Shown here piece by piece: positions 15,764 through 23,384 of a DNA stretch of 30,484 nt. The DNA lies in contig HF985591.1 of NCBI GenBank assembly GCA_000431215.1, positions 1 to 30,484 of the forward strand, read 5' to 3'. The notes under the pieces are model-generated. The model worked only from the letters and a program-made list of their open reading frames with translations, searched no databases and had not been told where the DNA came from. Each line of letters starts with the position of its first letter. The first letter of the stretch is position 1. Source of the DNA: Prevotella sp. CAG:1031. GTDB lineage: Bacteria; Bacteroidota; Bacteroidia; Bacteroidales; Muribaculaceae. A program made the position numbers and the translations under genes.

Positions 15764-17902
15764 TTAGAAACAGATGCCGCAGTCATACTTATAGAACGTG
15801 AACTTGTCCTTTGCTACAACGCTTGCGGTTCCGTCAGCGTTAAACTTAATCCGAAAATGCTCTCTGATCAGACCTTCCCAATCGTTCCAATAAGAGCAAT
15901 AGACATCTGCATAACTCTTATCCGAAGCAAGCTCTACTTTCGGGAGTAAATTGTCATCCTTCAGTAAAATGGAAAAGTCATAATTTTGAATAGGCTTAAT
16001 CTTTGTTATATCATCAGGATTAAAGATGAAATCGCGGACAATGTAACCACCGTGCCAGAAAACCGGCATGACGGTATGTGCCGTCAATACCAGATAGAGC
16101 TGAAATGCACCCATCGCAGTTTTATCTACAATGAGATGCTCAGGTATTAGTTTCTCTTCGGTTCCGGTCTCATTGTAAACGAAGAAATGACTTTCATCAC
16201 CAATGGATTCTGTTTTTACCGATGCTATGTAAGCCCCAAGTTTAAGACCATCTTTAAGACGGATGCTTTTCGCCCGAAAAAATAGTTCTCCCTTATCTTT
16301 TATGTCTGTCGTTTTACAGATGCTATTAACTATAATGTCATGGATTGAGTCCCCGGCTCCGGAGAATATATTGAAGTTATCCAAGGATGAAATGAAGCTT
16401 CTCGCTTCATTGAAGATTTTTGAATACGATGAATATCGAGAATCGTTTTCGAGTTTAAGCAAATGAGACAAATACATTCTTGCACGGTCAATATCTTTCA
16501 CTATAGGATTGTTTGCCAAATCGTCTCCGAGGAAATACATTACAGCTAAGTTCCATAAGCAATGAGGAGAAGGTGACGCAGAACCAGCCACATACTTTAA
16601 CCATTCAGCTGCTTCTTTATATTGTCCCTCATTAGCCCAATAGACAGTAAAGACATTTATCATTGAATCGAGGTTGCCTTTTTCCGCTGCGTCTATAAAA
16701 ATTTTGAGAGCTTCCTCACTGGCTCCATTGTTAGCTGTTATAATACCTTGTCTATTTTTTTCTTTTTCACAAGGGTCATCGTTTTCAAATGTATATTGCC
16801 CTTTAATTCGAGGGACGAAAGATTTTGATTGGGTTGATGAAATTACATGAGCCTTTTGCTTTACTTTATGAGATGGATCAAGACGATACCGAGTGTCTGG
16901 CATTAACTCAACCAATCTTCCACAGTCAGGGCAGATGGTCAATTTACCGGAATATCCGACCGGACCTAAATCCATGTAGAAATCATACCAGTCGATGAGA
17001 GCAGAATCAGTGCCACAGGACGGACAGACCAAATGATTTTCTTGCGTGTCAGAGTCCCCGGTAATGTATTGAGATACAAAATCCAATGATAGCAGAGGTC
17101 TGTCTATATCATTATACATGCAACTATAGTCCTGAAGATGTGAGGGCGCAAAAGTTATATGGTCAATTTTCTCATTCTTGATGAAAAAGAAAATCACCAT
17201 ATTGTTATATCCCTTGATTTGCACAGATACAGAAGGTCGGCACTGATTCGGATTCCATGCCACATCAACCTTATACCACACCTTTTCATCATCGGCCTTC
17301 TTTTTCCAAGTTTTGAAGTACTCGATGATAGTTTTTGCTCCCGAAAACGTTTCGCGTTTATATAGAGTTAAATATGTCTTATCGGATAGTTTGTCTTGTA
17401 TTGTAGAATAATCACCACTGACAAAAGCTCGGGCAAATGCTATCGCGATGGCTTTGTATTCTGAATCTGGCATATTAGGTTCAACGCCAATCCGACCATC
17501 TATTCGACTTTTACAATTGAATATTTCTTCAGGTGTAAGAGAAGACTCATAGGCTTGGCCATAAACATCATCAAGACGGATATTCTTATTGAATTTAACA
17601 TTAAATTCGTCTATCGTCATTTTATCACTACCGGATAGAATAGTATCCTTGGGCCAATATTTGAAATCATCAGCTTTTAACGGATGAGCATTCCCTTTTC
17701 GTTTAGGTAACAAATCATGAAAACCGTGCTTGATAATATGGTCAATTGAAATAACTATGACACCCACAAAAAGAACGATAATTGTGAGAGGCCCCAATGC
17801 TACTGTCAAAAATTTCTGTCGTTTTGACAAGTTACTCTTGAAGCCCATCATTATGGCGACTAAAACAATGACACATGCCAAATATATCCCAAACCAAATC
17901 AT
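15764..17902 (-). CDS. Membrane protein with zinc ribbon and Sel1-like helices, function unknown
   Basis: The ATG at 17902 gives 712 residues; the frame reaches 17908 only through a TTG. Two transmembrane helices lie at about 2-20 and 31-54. A domain at about 135-250, with helix-rich start (AIAIAFARAFVSGDY) and strands, resembles SnoaL/NTF2-type folds by pattern only. A zinc ribbon follows with C293-x2-C296 and C324-x2-C327 (CPSCG and CPDCG). Helical Sel1-like units come after that (ALKIFIDAAEKGNLDSM, EAAEWLKYVAG). The C-terminal 250 residues are unassigned and aromatic-rich, ending YDCGICF. It is probably an inner-membrane scaffold with its soluble part in the cytoplasm, since a reduced zinc site is favoured there; this is inference. 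Confidence 0.7.
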   Translation of the reverse strand: MIWFGIYLACVIVLVAIMMGFKSNLSKRQKFLTVALGPLTIIVLFVGVIVISIDHIIKHGFHDLLPKRKGNAHPLKADDFKYWPKDTILSGSDKMTIDEFNVKFNKNIRLDDVYGQAYESSLTPEEIFNCKSRIDGRIGVEPNMPDSEYKAIAIAFARAFVSGDYSTIQDKLSDKTYLTLYKRETFSGAKTIIEYFKTWKKKADDEKVWYKVDVAWNPNQCRPSVSVQIKGYNNMVIFFFIKNEKIDHITFAPSHLQDYSCMYNDIDRPLLSLDFVSQYITGDSDTQENHLVCPSCGTDSALIDWYDFYMDLGPVGYSGKLTICPDCGRLVELMPDTRYRLDPSHKVKQKAHVISSTQSKSFVPRIKGQYTFENDDPCEKEKNRQGIITANNGASEEALKIFIDAAEKGNLDSMINVFTVYWANEGQYKEAAEWLKYVAGSASPSPHCLWNLAVMYFLGDDLANNPIVKDIDRARMYLSHLLKLENDSRYSSYSKIFNEARSFISSLDNFNIFSGAGDSIHDIIVNSICKTTDIKDKGELFFRAKSIRLKDGLKLGAYIASVKTESIGDESHFFVYNETGTEEKLIPEHLIVDKTAMGAFQLYLVLTAHTVMPVFWHGGYIVRDFIFNPDDITKIKPIQNYDFSILLKDDNLLPKVELASDKSYADVYCSYWNDWEGLIREHFRIKFNADGTASVVAKDKFTFYKYDCGICF

Positions 17903-17945
17903 GTTCAAGTTATTTATATATTTCTATCTATCATTCTATATATAA

Positions 17946-18200
17946 TTATTCATTGGCGCATTTGCCACAAGGTTTTCTCTTCATTCTTTTGGCTCTGCTA
18001 ATCGTTACTTCTTTGATTGCTCCAGTACAATGTGAAGTCATCAAATGACAATCTGAATTATTGTGGTAGGCGTATGCTTGTGGACCGGTACATACATAAA
18101 CGATTTGCTCCGTATTACATGATTGTAATGAAATCATGATAACGAAGAATGACAATATAGAGCATACTCTACGGACGGTATTTATCTTGGTGATTCCCAT
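17946..18200 (-). CDS. Tiny lipoprotein with His/Cys metal-binding motif
   Basis: The 84-residue product has a lipoprotein signal (LQSC, Cys28), then VYVCTGPQAYAYH. The mature part contains H46, C51, C78 and C81 in the pattern Y-H-x4-C...A-x6-P-C-x2-C. This is the arrangement of a small motif often found at the ends of secreted nucleases and other exported proteins (YHxxxC ... A-x-x-x-G-x-x-PC-x-x-C), which probably binds a metal. Here it is almost the whole protein. The start overlaps the J-domain-like gene's end by 19 bases, so it is translationally coupled. Function unknown. Confidence 0.7.
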   Translation of the reverse strand: MGITKINTVRRVCSILSFFVIMISLQSCNTEQIVYVCTGPQAYAYHNNSDCHLMTSHCTGAIKEVTISRAKRMKRKPCGKCANE

Positions 18201-19177
18201 TTGAATGTTCTTATGACATTGTCAAGGTCTGAAGCCCATCGGTCACTATCCTTTTCTCGGAACGTTACAAGAATTTTAGCCATTTCACTGTAGTTGGACA
18301 AAAGATAGAATTTGCATTTCACAGGGCCATCATCTCCATTCCGTCTATAAGAGCCTTCTATCGCTTTAGTCCCATCTATATCAATCCACCGCCAAGTTGG
18401 ACGCTCAATATATGTGTATGGCTTAATTTCCTCGTCAACCATTTCCCGGAGATTTCGATAGTCCTCAGAGACTAATCCCGGAGATTCATAGTGGTGTTCG
18501 ACCTCACCCGCTGAAAATGAGAAATGTTGTATAAGCACTCGTGCATAAGTATTATAGGCATCTTCTGTCATTGAAGACAAATCCTTTTGTTGGAATACCG
18601 CATCAGCACTGCTTATTAACCCAATGTTATTTGACATCCATCTGGTGTAATCGTCGTAATCATTTCGCAGTTCCATTGTATTTGGAACAGAGAGAGAAAA
18701 AGCATTGTCAATCTTATATTCAGTCCAATCAGACGGCGTTGAGAATGATTGGACAATGTCAGCATGAGAACTTTTCTCTTGCATATATGCATGAGAACAA
18801 GTCCGAGAAATTGTTCCTAATGCTGATAGCAAAAAGAATCCACATATAATTGCGGGCCACTTGTTCTTTTTTCTCTTCTTTGGAGCATTGGATAATTTAT
18901 CGTTGATAAACTGCTCTGCTTTTTGCCGTTTCGCAGCAAGAAGTTTCAGCAATTCCTCGTTCACAAGGTTGCTGCTCAACGCGTAGTCGTATTTTTTCTT
19001 TAGTTCCTCATCAGACAATACTAAAAATGCCTCATTAACAGCAATAAGCTGTCCTCTCATATCTTTATCCAAGACATGAGAACTAAGTTGTGTCGTGACT
19101 TCCTTATACTTATCTAAAATTACATCTTGGGAATCTTCGTATGAAGACAATCCCAAGATGTCGTAGTAGTTCTTCAT
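18182..19177 (-). CDS. Membrane-anchored degenerate J-domain protein with PsbP-like C-terminus
   Basis: Residues 1-67 align well with a J-domain: YYDILGLSS start, a helix with KYKEV, and the closing VNEAFLVLSDEELKKKYDYAL. The HPD tripeptide needed to stimulate Hsp70 ATPase is missing; the loop reads QLSSHVLDKD. A basic linker (99-105) and one transmembrane helix (about 107-124) follow. The C-terminal domain, about 148-331, begins WTEYKIDNAFSLSVP and ends NVIRTFKW, the PsbP/DUF1795-like pattern also seen in the lipoprotein at 12227-12820. The J part would be cytoplasmic and the rest periplasmic. Because an Hsp70/actin-fold ATPase is encoded in the same operon, the J-like part may dock there without activating it; this is inference. 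Confidence 0.75.
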   Translation of the reverse strand: MKNYYDILGLSSYEDSQDVILDKYKEVTTQLSSHVLDKDMRGQLIAVNEAFLVLSDEELKKKYDYALSSNLVNEELLKLLAAKRQKAEQFINDKLSNAPKKRKKNKWPAIICGFFLLSALGTISRTCSHAYMQEKSSHADIVQSFSTPSDWTEYKIDNAFSLSVPNTMELRNDYDDYTRWMSNNIGLISSADAVFQQKDLSSMTEDAYNTYARVLIQHFSFSAGEVEHHYESPGLVSEDYRNLREMVDEEIKPYTYIERPTWRWIDIDGTKAIEGSYRRNGDDGPVKCKFYLLSNYSEMAKILVTFREKDSDRWASDLDNVIRTFKWESPR

Positions 19178-19188
19178 CTTTAGGATGA

Positions 19189-19392
19189 TTATTTACTTTC
19201 TTCAGTGATGTCAAGAGCTGGAGGTGTAACGTTTTCTTCCTCTGGATTGAGCTTTTTCAAGCACAATGCAAATATCAACCCAATGAGAGGGAAAAGAATT
19301 GCGAGAATGTAGTATCCAGCACCTCTATTCTTTTTTGAAAGCAGAATACACGCAGGCACTGTAAAGATTAGCCAAACTAAAAGTAATTGCAT
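19189..19392 (-). CDS. Small two-helix membrane protein, function unknown
   Basis: This 67-residue product has two predicted transmembrane helices (about 2-18 and 25-45, the second reading GYYILAILFPLIGLIFALCL) and an acidic, Pro-containing C-terminal tail. It starts 23 bases after the protease stop and ends 11 bases before the J-domain-like gene. Its close spacing on both sides and full signal of hydrophobic segments support it as a real gene. I do not recognise a family; small subunit or accessory to the nearby membrane complex is possible. Confidence 0.65.
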   Translation of the reverse strand: MQLLLVWLIFTVPACILLSKKNRGAGYYILAILFPLIGLIFALCLKKLNPEEENVTPPALDITEESK

Positions 19393-19415
19393 GATGATAT
19401 AATGATTTAGGTGAT

Positions 19416-20180
19416 TTATTTACAGTTTATATATGATTTTATGGCATCAATGCTCCATGCATAGTTCAAATTTGCTTGTGATCCATCTGCAAACGTTCCA
19501 GAAGTAATGCCCACCACTTCACCGTATTCGTTGATAAGAGCTCCACCACTACTACCATGATCGATGAGTGCTGATATTTGCATAAGATTCTTATCGCGCC
19601 ATTGTGAAACTTCTCCAGAAGAGAATGTGTTCTCCAATCCGCGGGGACTACCGATAGCAAATACTTTTTCCCCCACCTGCGGTTTATATTTGGAAAGAGG
19701 GATGAAGTTGGTGTTTGAAACATTTACACGGAAAACAATAAAATCTTCCTCCTCGCTACTGTGAATTACCTCGGCCACCTTATACGCGTCATCACTGTTA
19801 GCAAGTTTAATTTGCTCTGCACCTATGTTCGTGCCGTGAAATACATGATAGTTGCTGACGGCGAGTCCATCAGAGTTTATGAAAAATCCAGAACCCTGAT
19901 AGCCATTGTATCCATCAGACGTAAATACCATGAATACGGCAGTATTATACTTGGCAAAGATTTTTGATCCGTCAAGTTTATTTTTATCACCACGATTATT
20001 TGAAATCGTAACATTCAAATTGCGTTGACTGCCGCGTGTCACGTTTGACTGTTGAGTATCACTCATTTCGGAATTTCCGGAATGAGAGGCAGCCTGTGGC
20101 CTATTGTGTCCTGACTTATGGGCGCAAGATACAATGCACAAACTTGTGAGCATCGCAATTATGAGGTTACTTGTTTTCAT
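19416..20180 (-). CDS. Trypsin-like serine protease lipoprotein (HtrA-type catalytic domain, no PDZ)
   Basis: The ATG at 20180 gives 254 residues with a lipoprotein signal (IVSC, Cys19); the longer frame to 20279 lies inside the upstream gene. A Ser/Asn/Gln-rich linker to about residue 70 is followed by a chymotrypsin-fold domain. The likely catalytic triad is H112 (SNYHVF), D146 (SSEEEDFIVF) and S211 (DHGSSGGALI). GSGFFINSDGLAVSNYHV is typical of HtrA/DegP-like trypsin domains, but there is no PDZ domain after it. It should act in the periplasm or at the outer membrane on envelope proteins; the target is unknown. It overlaps the MotB-like gene by 14 bases, so the two are coupled. Confidence 0.85.
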   Translation of the reverse strand: MKTSNLIIAMLTSLCIVSCAHKSGHNRPQAASHSGNSEMSDTQQSNVTRGSQRNLNVTISNNRGDKNKLDGSKIFAKYNTAVFMVFTSDGYNGYQGSGFFINSDGLAVSNYHVFHGTNIGAEQIKLANSDDAYKVAEVIHSSEEEDFIVFRVNVSNTNFIPLSKYKPQVGEKVFAIGSPRGLENTFSSGEVSQWRDKNLMQISALIDHGSSGGALINEYGEVVGITSGTFADGSQANLNYAWSIDAIKSYINCK

Positions 20181-20799
20181 TCGTTGATTCAAAGATATTC
20201 TTCGGTAAAATGTGTATAAGGAATCGTTGGTTTTCTGTTTCAATGCTTTCTCGCATGGAGTGAGTATCAAGTTTTCCATCGCCGCTACCGGAAATTAGAA
20301 TTTCACAGTTGTTGCCAAAATTGATTCCTCTATCCTCAACCCAAAAACGCATAAGTGCAAGAGCTCTCTGATAACTCAATTCATAATTATAAGTAAAGTT
20401 ATCTTTTGATGCCTGACCTTCTACGATTAGTACATACTGGTTCTCCTTGTGATTATTGAGAAAGTCTCTTATTTCCTTACCTGCATTGGCAAGTTTATTA
20501 AGTTGCTCCTCTTTGTCTGATGCTAAAATTGTATTTAAGTCAGATTTTCCCGCAGGATAGCGAACTTGGATATTAAGTACATACTTTTTGTACTCAGGAC
20601 GGTATTCAAAATAATCCTTACTTAAATCTTTAGTGGATTCTTCGACTTTCTTTATCTCTTGGAGTTGCGCTTCTGTTGCCTCCATTCGTTTATGCAATAA
20701 GACAATAACAAGTATAAACAGAACCAGCATGACGAAAAATAGGCTCGTCATGAGGTCTGAGTAACTTGTCCAGAAGAAAGATTCTTTTTTCTGTGCCAT
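20167..20799 (-). CDS. MotB/OmpA-like protein similar to ZorB (motor stator-type subunit)
   Basis: The 210-residue protein has a short cytoplasmic N-terminus, one transmembrane helix (about 13-35) that opens with SYSDLMT, a coiled-coil linker (about 38-60), and an OmpA/MotB-type C-terminal domain (about 75-197) with LIVEGQAS, LSYQRALALMRFW and NQRFLIHI. Asp15 sits where MotB and ZorB carry the proton-binding aspartate. With the MotA/ZorA-like gene 8 bases upstream it should form an ion-driven 5:2-type membrane motor. OmpA-like domains bind peptidoglycan in MotB and ZorB. Residue positions are seen here; the motor role is inferred from the family. It could be part of a Zorya-related system or a different motor. 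Confidence 0.85.
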   Translation of the reverse strand: MAQKKESFFWTSYSDLMTSLFFVMLVLFILVIVLLHKRMEATEAQLQEIKKVEESTKDLSKDYFEYRPEYKKYVLNIQVRYPAGKSDLNTILASDKEEQLNKLANAGKEIRDFLNNHKENQYVLIVEGQASKDNFTYNYELSYQRALALMRFWVEDRGINFGNNCEILISGSGDGKLDTHSMRESIETENQRFLIHILPKNIFESTNENK

Positions 20800-20807
20800 T
20801 GTCTTTC

Positions 20808-22427
20808 TTATTTTACAGAGTCAGTTTTAGCTGTATTATTAGCTGACGAAACAACAGTATCCGTTGATTGTGGGATATTTATAGGATCTGCTTGCACCGT
20901 TTCAATGTATGTAGGTTGTGTTTGAATTGGAGTTTCTTTAGGGAAGAAGTAAACCACCACATTGAATATACAAGCCGCTGCAATTATGATGAGAGCCGAA
21001 ATTGCAGTCCATTTCATCCATGATGGCATGGAGGGACCAGAGATTACTGTACCTCCATCACTACTAAGTTGAGCGGTTACTTTTGCAGTCTGCATAGATT
21101 GTTTTAATGCAAAAGAAATGTCAGAAGCTAACTTGGCATTGGATTTTTCTACCTTGTCAATCAACTTATCCAAGCGAACCGGGATAGATGAAATCTCTTC
21201 AAGTTGTTTTGCCAATTGAGGCATATTAGACATTTGGGCACTGAACTGAGCGTTCATTTGAGTCATAAATCTTTCAAACGCTTCTTTTTCATCTTCAAGT
21301 ATCTTTTTGAAATGTTCACTTTGTTCTACAAAGCGTTTCTGCATTTCATTGACATTCTCAGAAGTGGATTCTTTGATATTTTCCAATGAGTCCTGAAGCG
21401 TCTTATCTGCATCTGCGGTAGTTTTTGCAATTTCGCTCTTATGACGACGGAAGAAATCTCTAATTTCTTCAAGAATATGTAGTCTATCAGCCTGTTCTCC
21501 AAACTGAGCTTCAAATCTATGAATTGCACTTGTGTAGCCCTCAATATCATCAAGATATTTATTGAAGGCTTCGAGTTTGTCGGTACACTCTTTAAGTTCT
21601 TGAAGCACACGCACATTCGCTTTAGCCATTTTCATAACATCCATGTCATGAACGGCTTTGATTATATCCGCCTGTATTGCGTATGATTGATTAACGGCAT
21701 TAAGAGCATTGCCAAGATTAGAAGTGTTTTCCTTGAAGGTATTGTTAAATTTATTGAGATTCTTGACAAGGTTATTCAATGCTTGCGACGTATCTGAGGG
21801 CAATTCTGGAAGAAGTTCAGATTGCATCCATGCGAGAAATGAATTTTTTCCATTTTCCTCTTTCAGTTTGCAACGCTTAAAAAGCAGTGAATTGGCGGTT
21901 GTGAGCAAGATGCCTATAATTGAAGCAAGCATAGCCCATGCAACACCACTAAGCAGTGCATTGATACCTAATGCCGCATTCTCTGAAGCAACATTTATGA
22001 CACCACCGGAACTACCCATTAGAGTTAGAATAGCATCCGATTTCAATAAGTCAGTAAGACCAATAATAACGCCTGCCATTGTTCCGGCAAGACCCCAATA
22101 TAAGGGTATAGGAGTCTGTGTCGCAATGTCGTTTTCTACCGAATCGCAATGGCGGTCAACGGCGTCTTTAAGCAAACCAAAATCAATAACTGATCCTGAA
22201 TTATTTCCGAGGTACTTATTTATTGAGTTCTTAATCGACTCAAAAATTGTGTTCCCTGCGCCATATACACCGTCAACGAGATTTGTCTGCTCATTACGAC
22301 GAAGACGCCACGATGACTCTTCAGAAAATATCTTACTGAATTGATTCATTCGCAACAGATTCTTCACGAAAAAGAAAACCTGAATACAAATGATAGCTAT
22401 GATAATAACAGGTACTAATGCGTGCAT
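20808..22427 (-). CDS. MotA/ExbB/ZorA-like ion-channel subunit with coiled coil
   Basis: The 539-residue protein has transmembrane helices at about 2-22, 107-127 and 155-182. The second and third match the MotA/TolQ/ExbB core (PIPLYWGLAGTMAGVIIGL and LLSGVAWAMLASIIGILLT). A long coiled-coil region (about 213-445) follows, then a fourth transmembrane helix at about 471-495 and a Thr/Ser-rich tail. ZorA also has a MotA-like core plus a long cytoplasmic coiled-coil tail; here the tail seems to return to the membrane, which is unusual. The gene starts 3 bases after the coiled-coil lipoprotein stop and precedes the MotB-like gene by 8 bases. Ion-channel activity is inferred from the pair. Confidence 0.85.
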   Translation of the reverse strand: MHALVPVIIIAIICIQVFFFVKNLLRMNQFSKIFSEESSWRLRRNEQTNLVDGVYGAGNTIFESIKNSINKYLGNNSGSVIDFGLLKDAVDRHCDSVENDIATQTPIPLYWGLAGTMAGVIIGLTDLLKSDAILTLMGSSGGVINVASENAALGINALLSGVAWAMLASIIGILLTTANSLLFKRCKLKEENGKNSFLAWMQSELLPELPSDTSQALNNLVKNLNKFNNTFKENTSNLGNALNAVNQSYAIQADIIKAVHDMDVMKMAKANVRVLQELKECTDKLEAFNKYLDDIEGYTSAIHRFEAQFGEQADRLHILEEIRDFFRRHKSEIAKTTADADKTLQDSLENIKESTSENVNEMQKRFVEQSEHFKKILEDEKEAFERFMTQMNAQFSAQMSNMPQLAKQLEEISSIPVRLDKLIDKVEKSNAKLASDISFALKQSMQTAKVTAQLSSDGGTVISGPSMPSWMKWTAISALIIIAAACIFNVVVYFFPKETPIQTQPTYIETVQADPINIPQSTDTVVSSANNTAKTDSVK

Positions 22428-22430
22428 GGC

Positions 22431-23384
22431 TTATCTATAAAGTGCAATTGTTGCTTTCTTGGTTATTACCCAACGATCTCCATCCTTTTTTGCTTCTCCA
22501 GGAAGTATAACTTTCATTTGTGTTGCTTCTGAAGGGGCACATCCCTGGAAGTCAAGAGCCATTTTTATAGAATCGTTGGATTTCAAATCATTGAGATATT
22601 GGGTGCCTTCCAAAGGTCTGAATTCAGCTCTGTCATTTTTGACTTCAACAGTAAATCGAGAATCTGATTCACGAATGTCAGACAAACGCTTAAAGTATGC
22701 CTCTGTTAAAGACATTTGAGTAGGGAGCCCAAAATAACCCGATTGTTCGTTGACAGAAGAACGTCTTATTTCAGTTACAGGATTGCTCATAACTGCGTTT
22801 TGTGGTTCGTAAGCTGAGCCCTGATTCATTCTTTCAAGTTGACGTTCAATTTTATATATTCGAGAGGTCAATGAAGTGTATTCACTATTGCTGAGGCCAG
22901 AACTTGTAGTTTTAGTACGTAGTGGCACAGTATTTGTTTTCTGTTCTAATGAATAAACTCTTTGTTCTATTTCTCCGATATCTTTACGATGCCGGTTAGC
23001 ACGTTTCTGAATTGAACTGAGTCTGATTAGCGCAATAATAGCAACTAATAAAGCAATCGCTGCAATAACCCACGAAATCAGGTCAAATAAATGAGACGAC
23101 CCTTTCAAATCTGATATTTCCTTTTTAACTTCGTCGAGGTTATTAGCATTCGCCTCCTGACTCTTGGATAATGATTCAATCTGAGATACTAAAACGTTGA
23201 TAGAATCTAAAACCTGCTTTTTTTCACTGGAATCCAAAGGTTTCTCCCCAGTCTGTGACTCAGATTGTCTGTTAGTGGTGACTGATTCCGGGTTGTTAGT
23301 AGCATTGCTATCTTCACAACCAGTCATAGCCATTCCTCCAATAATGAGGACGACCATAATTATGAATGTTCTCAATGTTTTCAT
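22431..23384 (-). CDS. Coiled-coil membrane protein with lipobox, function unknown
   Basis: The 317-residue product starts with a hydrophobic signal and a lipobox (MTGC, Cys23). A Ser/Asn-rich stretch and a coiled coil (about 52-95) precede a strong transmembrane helix (about 101-121). A second coiled-coil stretch lies at about 125-150 and again at 170-192. The C-terminal domain, about 215-317, is compact and ends VITKKATIALYR. It thus crosses the inner membrane once after its lipid-type signal, with the C-terminal domain probably in the cytoplasm beside the ATPase. It joins the ATPase gene by a 4-base ATGA overlap and the MotA-like gene by a 3-base gap. An adaptor between ATPase and motor is a reasonable guess only. 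Confidence 0.7.
   Translation of the reverse strand: MKTLRTFIIMVVLIIGGMAMTGCEDSNATNNPESVTTNRQSESQTGEKPLDSSEKKQVLDSINVLVSQIESLSKSQEANANNLDEVKKEISDLKGSSHLFDLISWVIAAIALLVAIIALIRLSSIQKRANRHRKDIGEIEQRVYSLEQKTNTVPLRTKTTSSGLSNSEYTSLTSRIYKIERQLERMNQGSAYEPQNAVMSNPVTEIRRSSVNEQSGYFGLPTQMSLTEAYFKRLSDIRESDSRFTVEVKNDRAEFRPLEGTQYLNDLKSNDSIKMALDFQGCAPSEATQMKVILPGEAKKDGDRWVITKKATIALYR

Noticed and set aside
21709..22344. Plus-strand frame of 211 codons
   Set aside because: It lies wholly inside the MotA/ZorA-like gene on the other strand and has no recognisable motif or start context.
20167..22427. Naming the locus a Zorya system
   Set aside because: The motor pair is ZorAB-like, but no ZorC, ZorD, ZorE, ZorF or ZorG homologue was recognised, and the partner genes differ. 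I only call it related by the motor pair.
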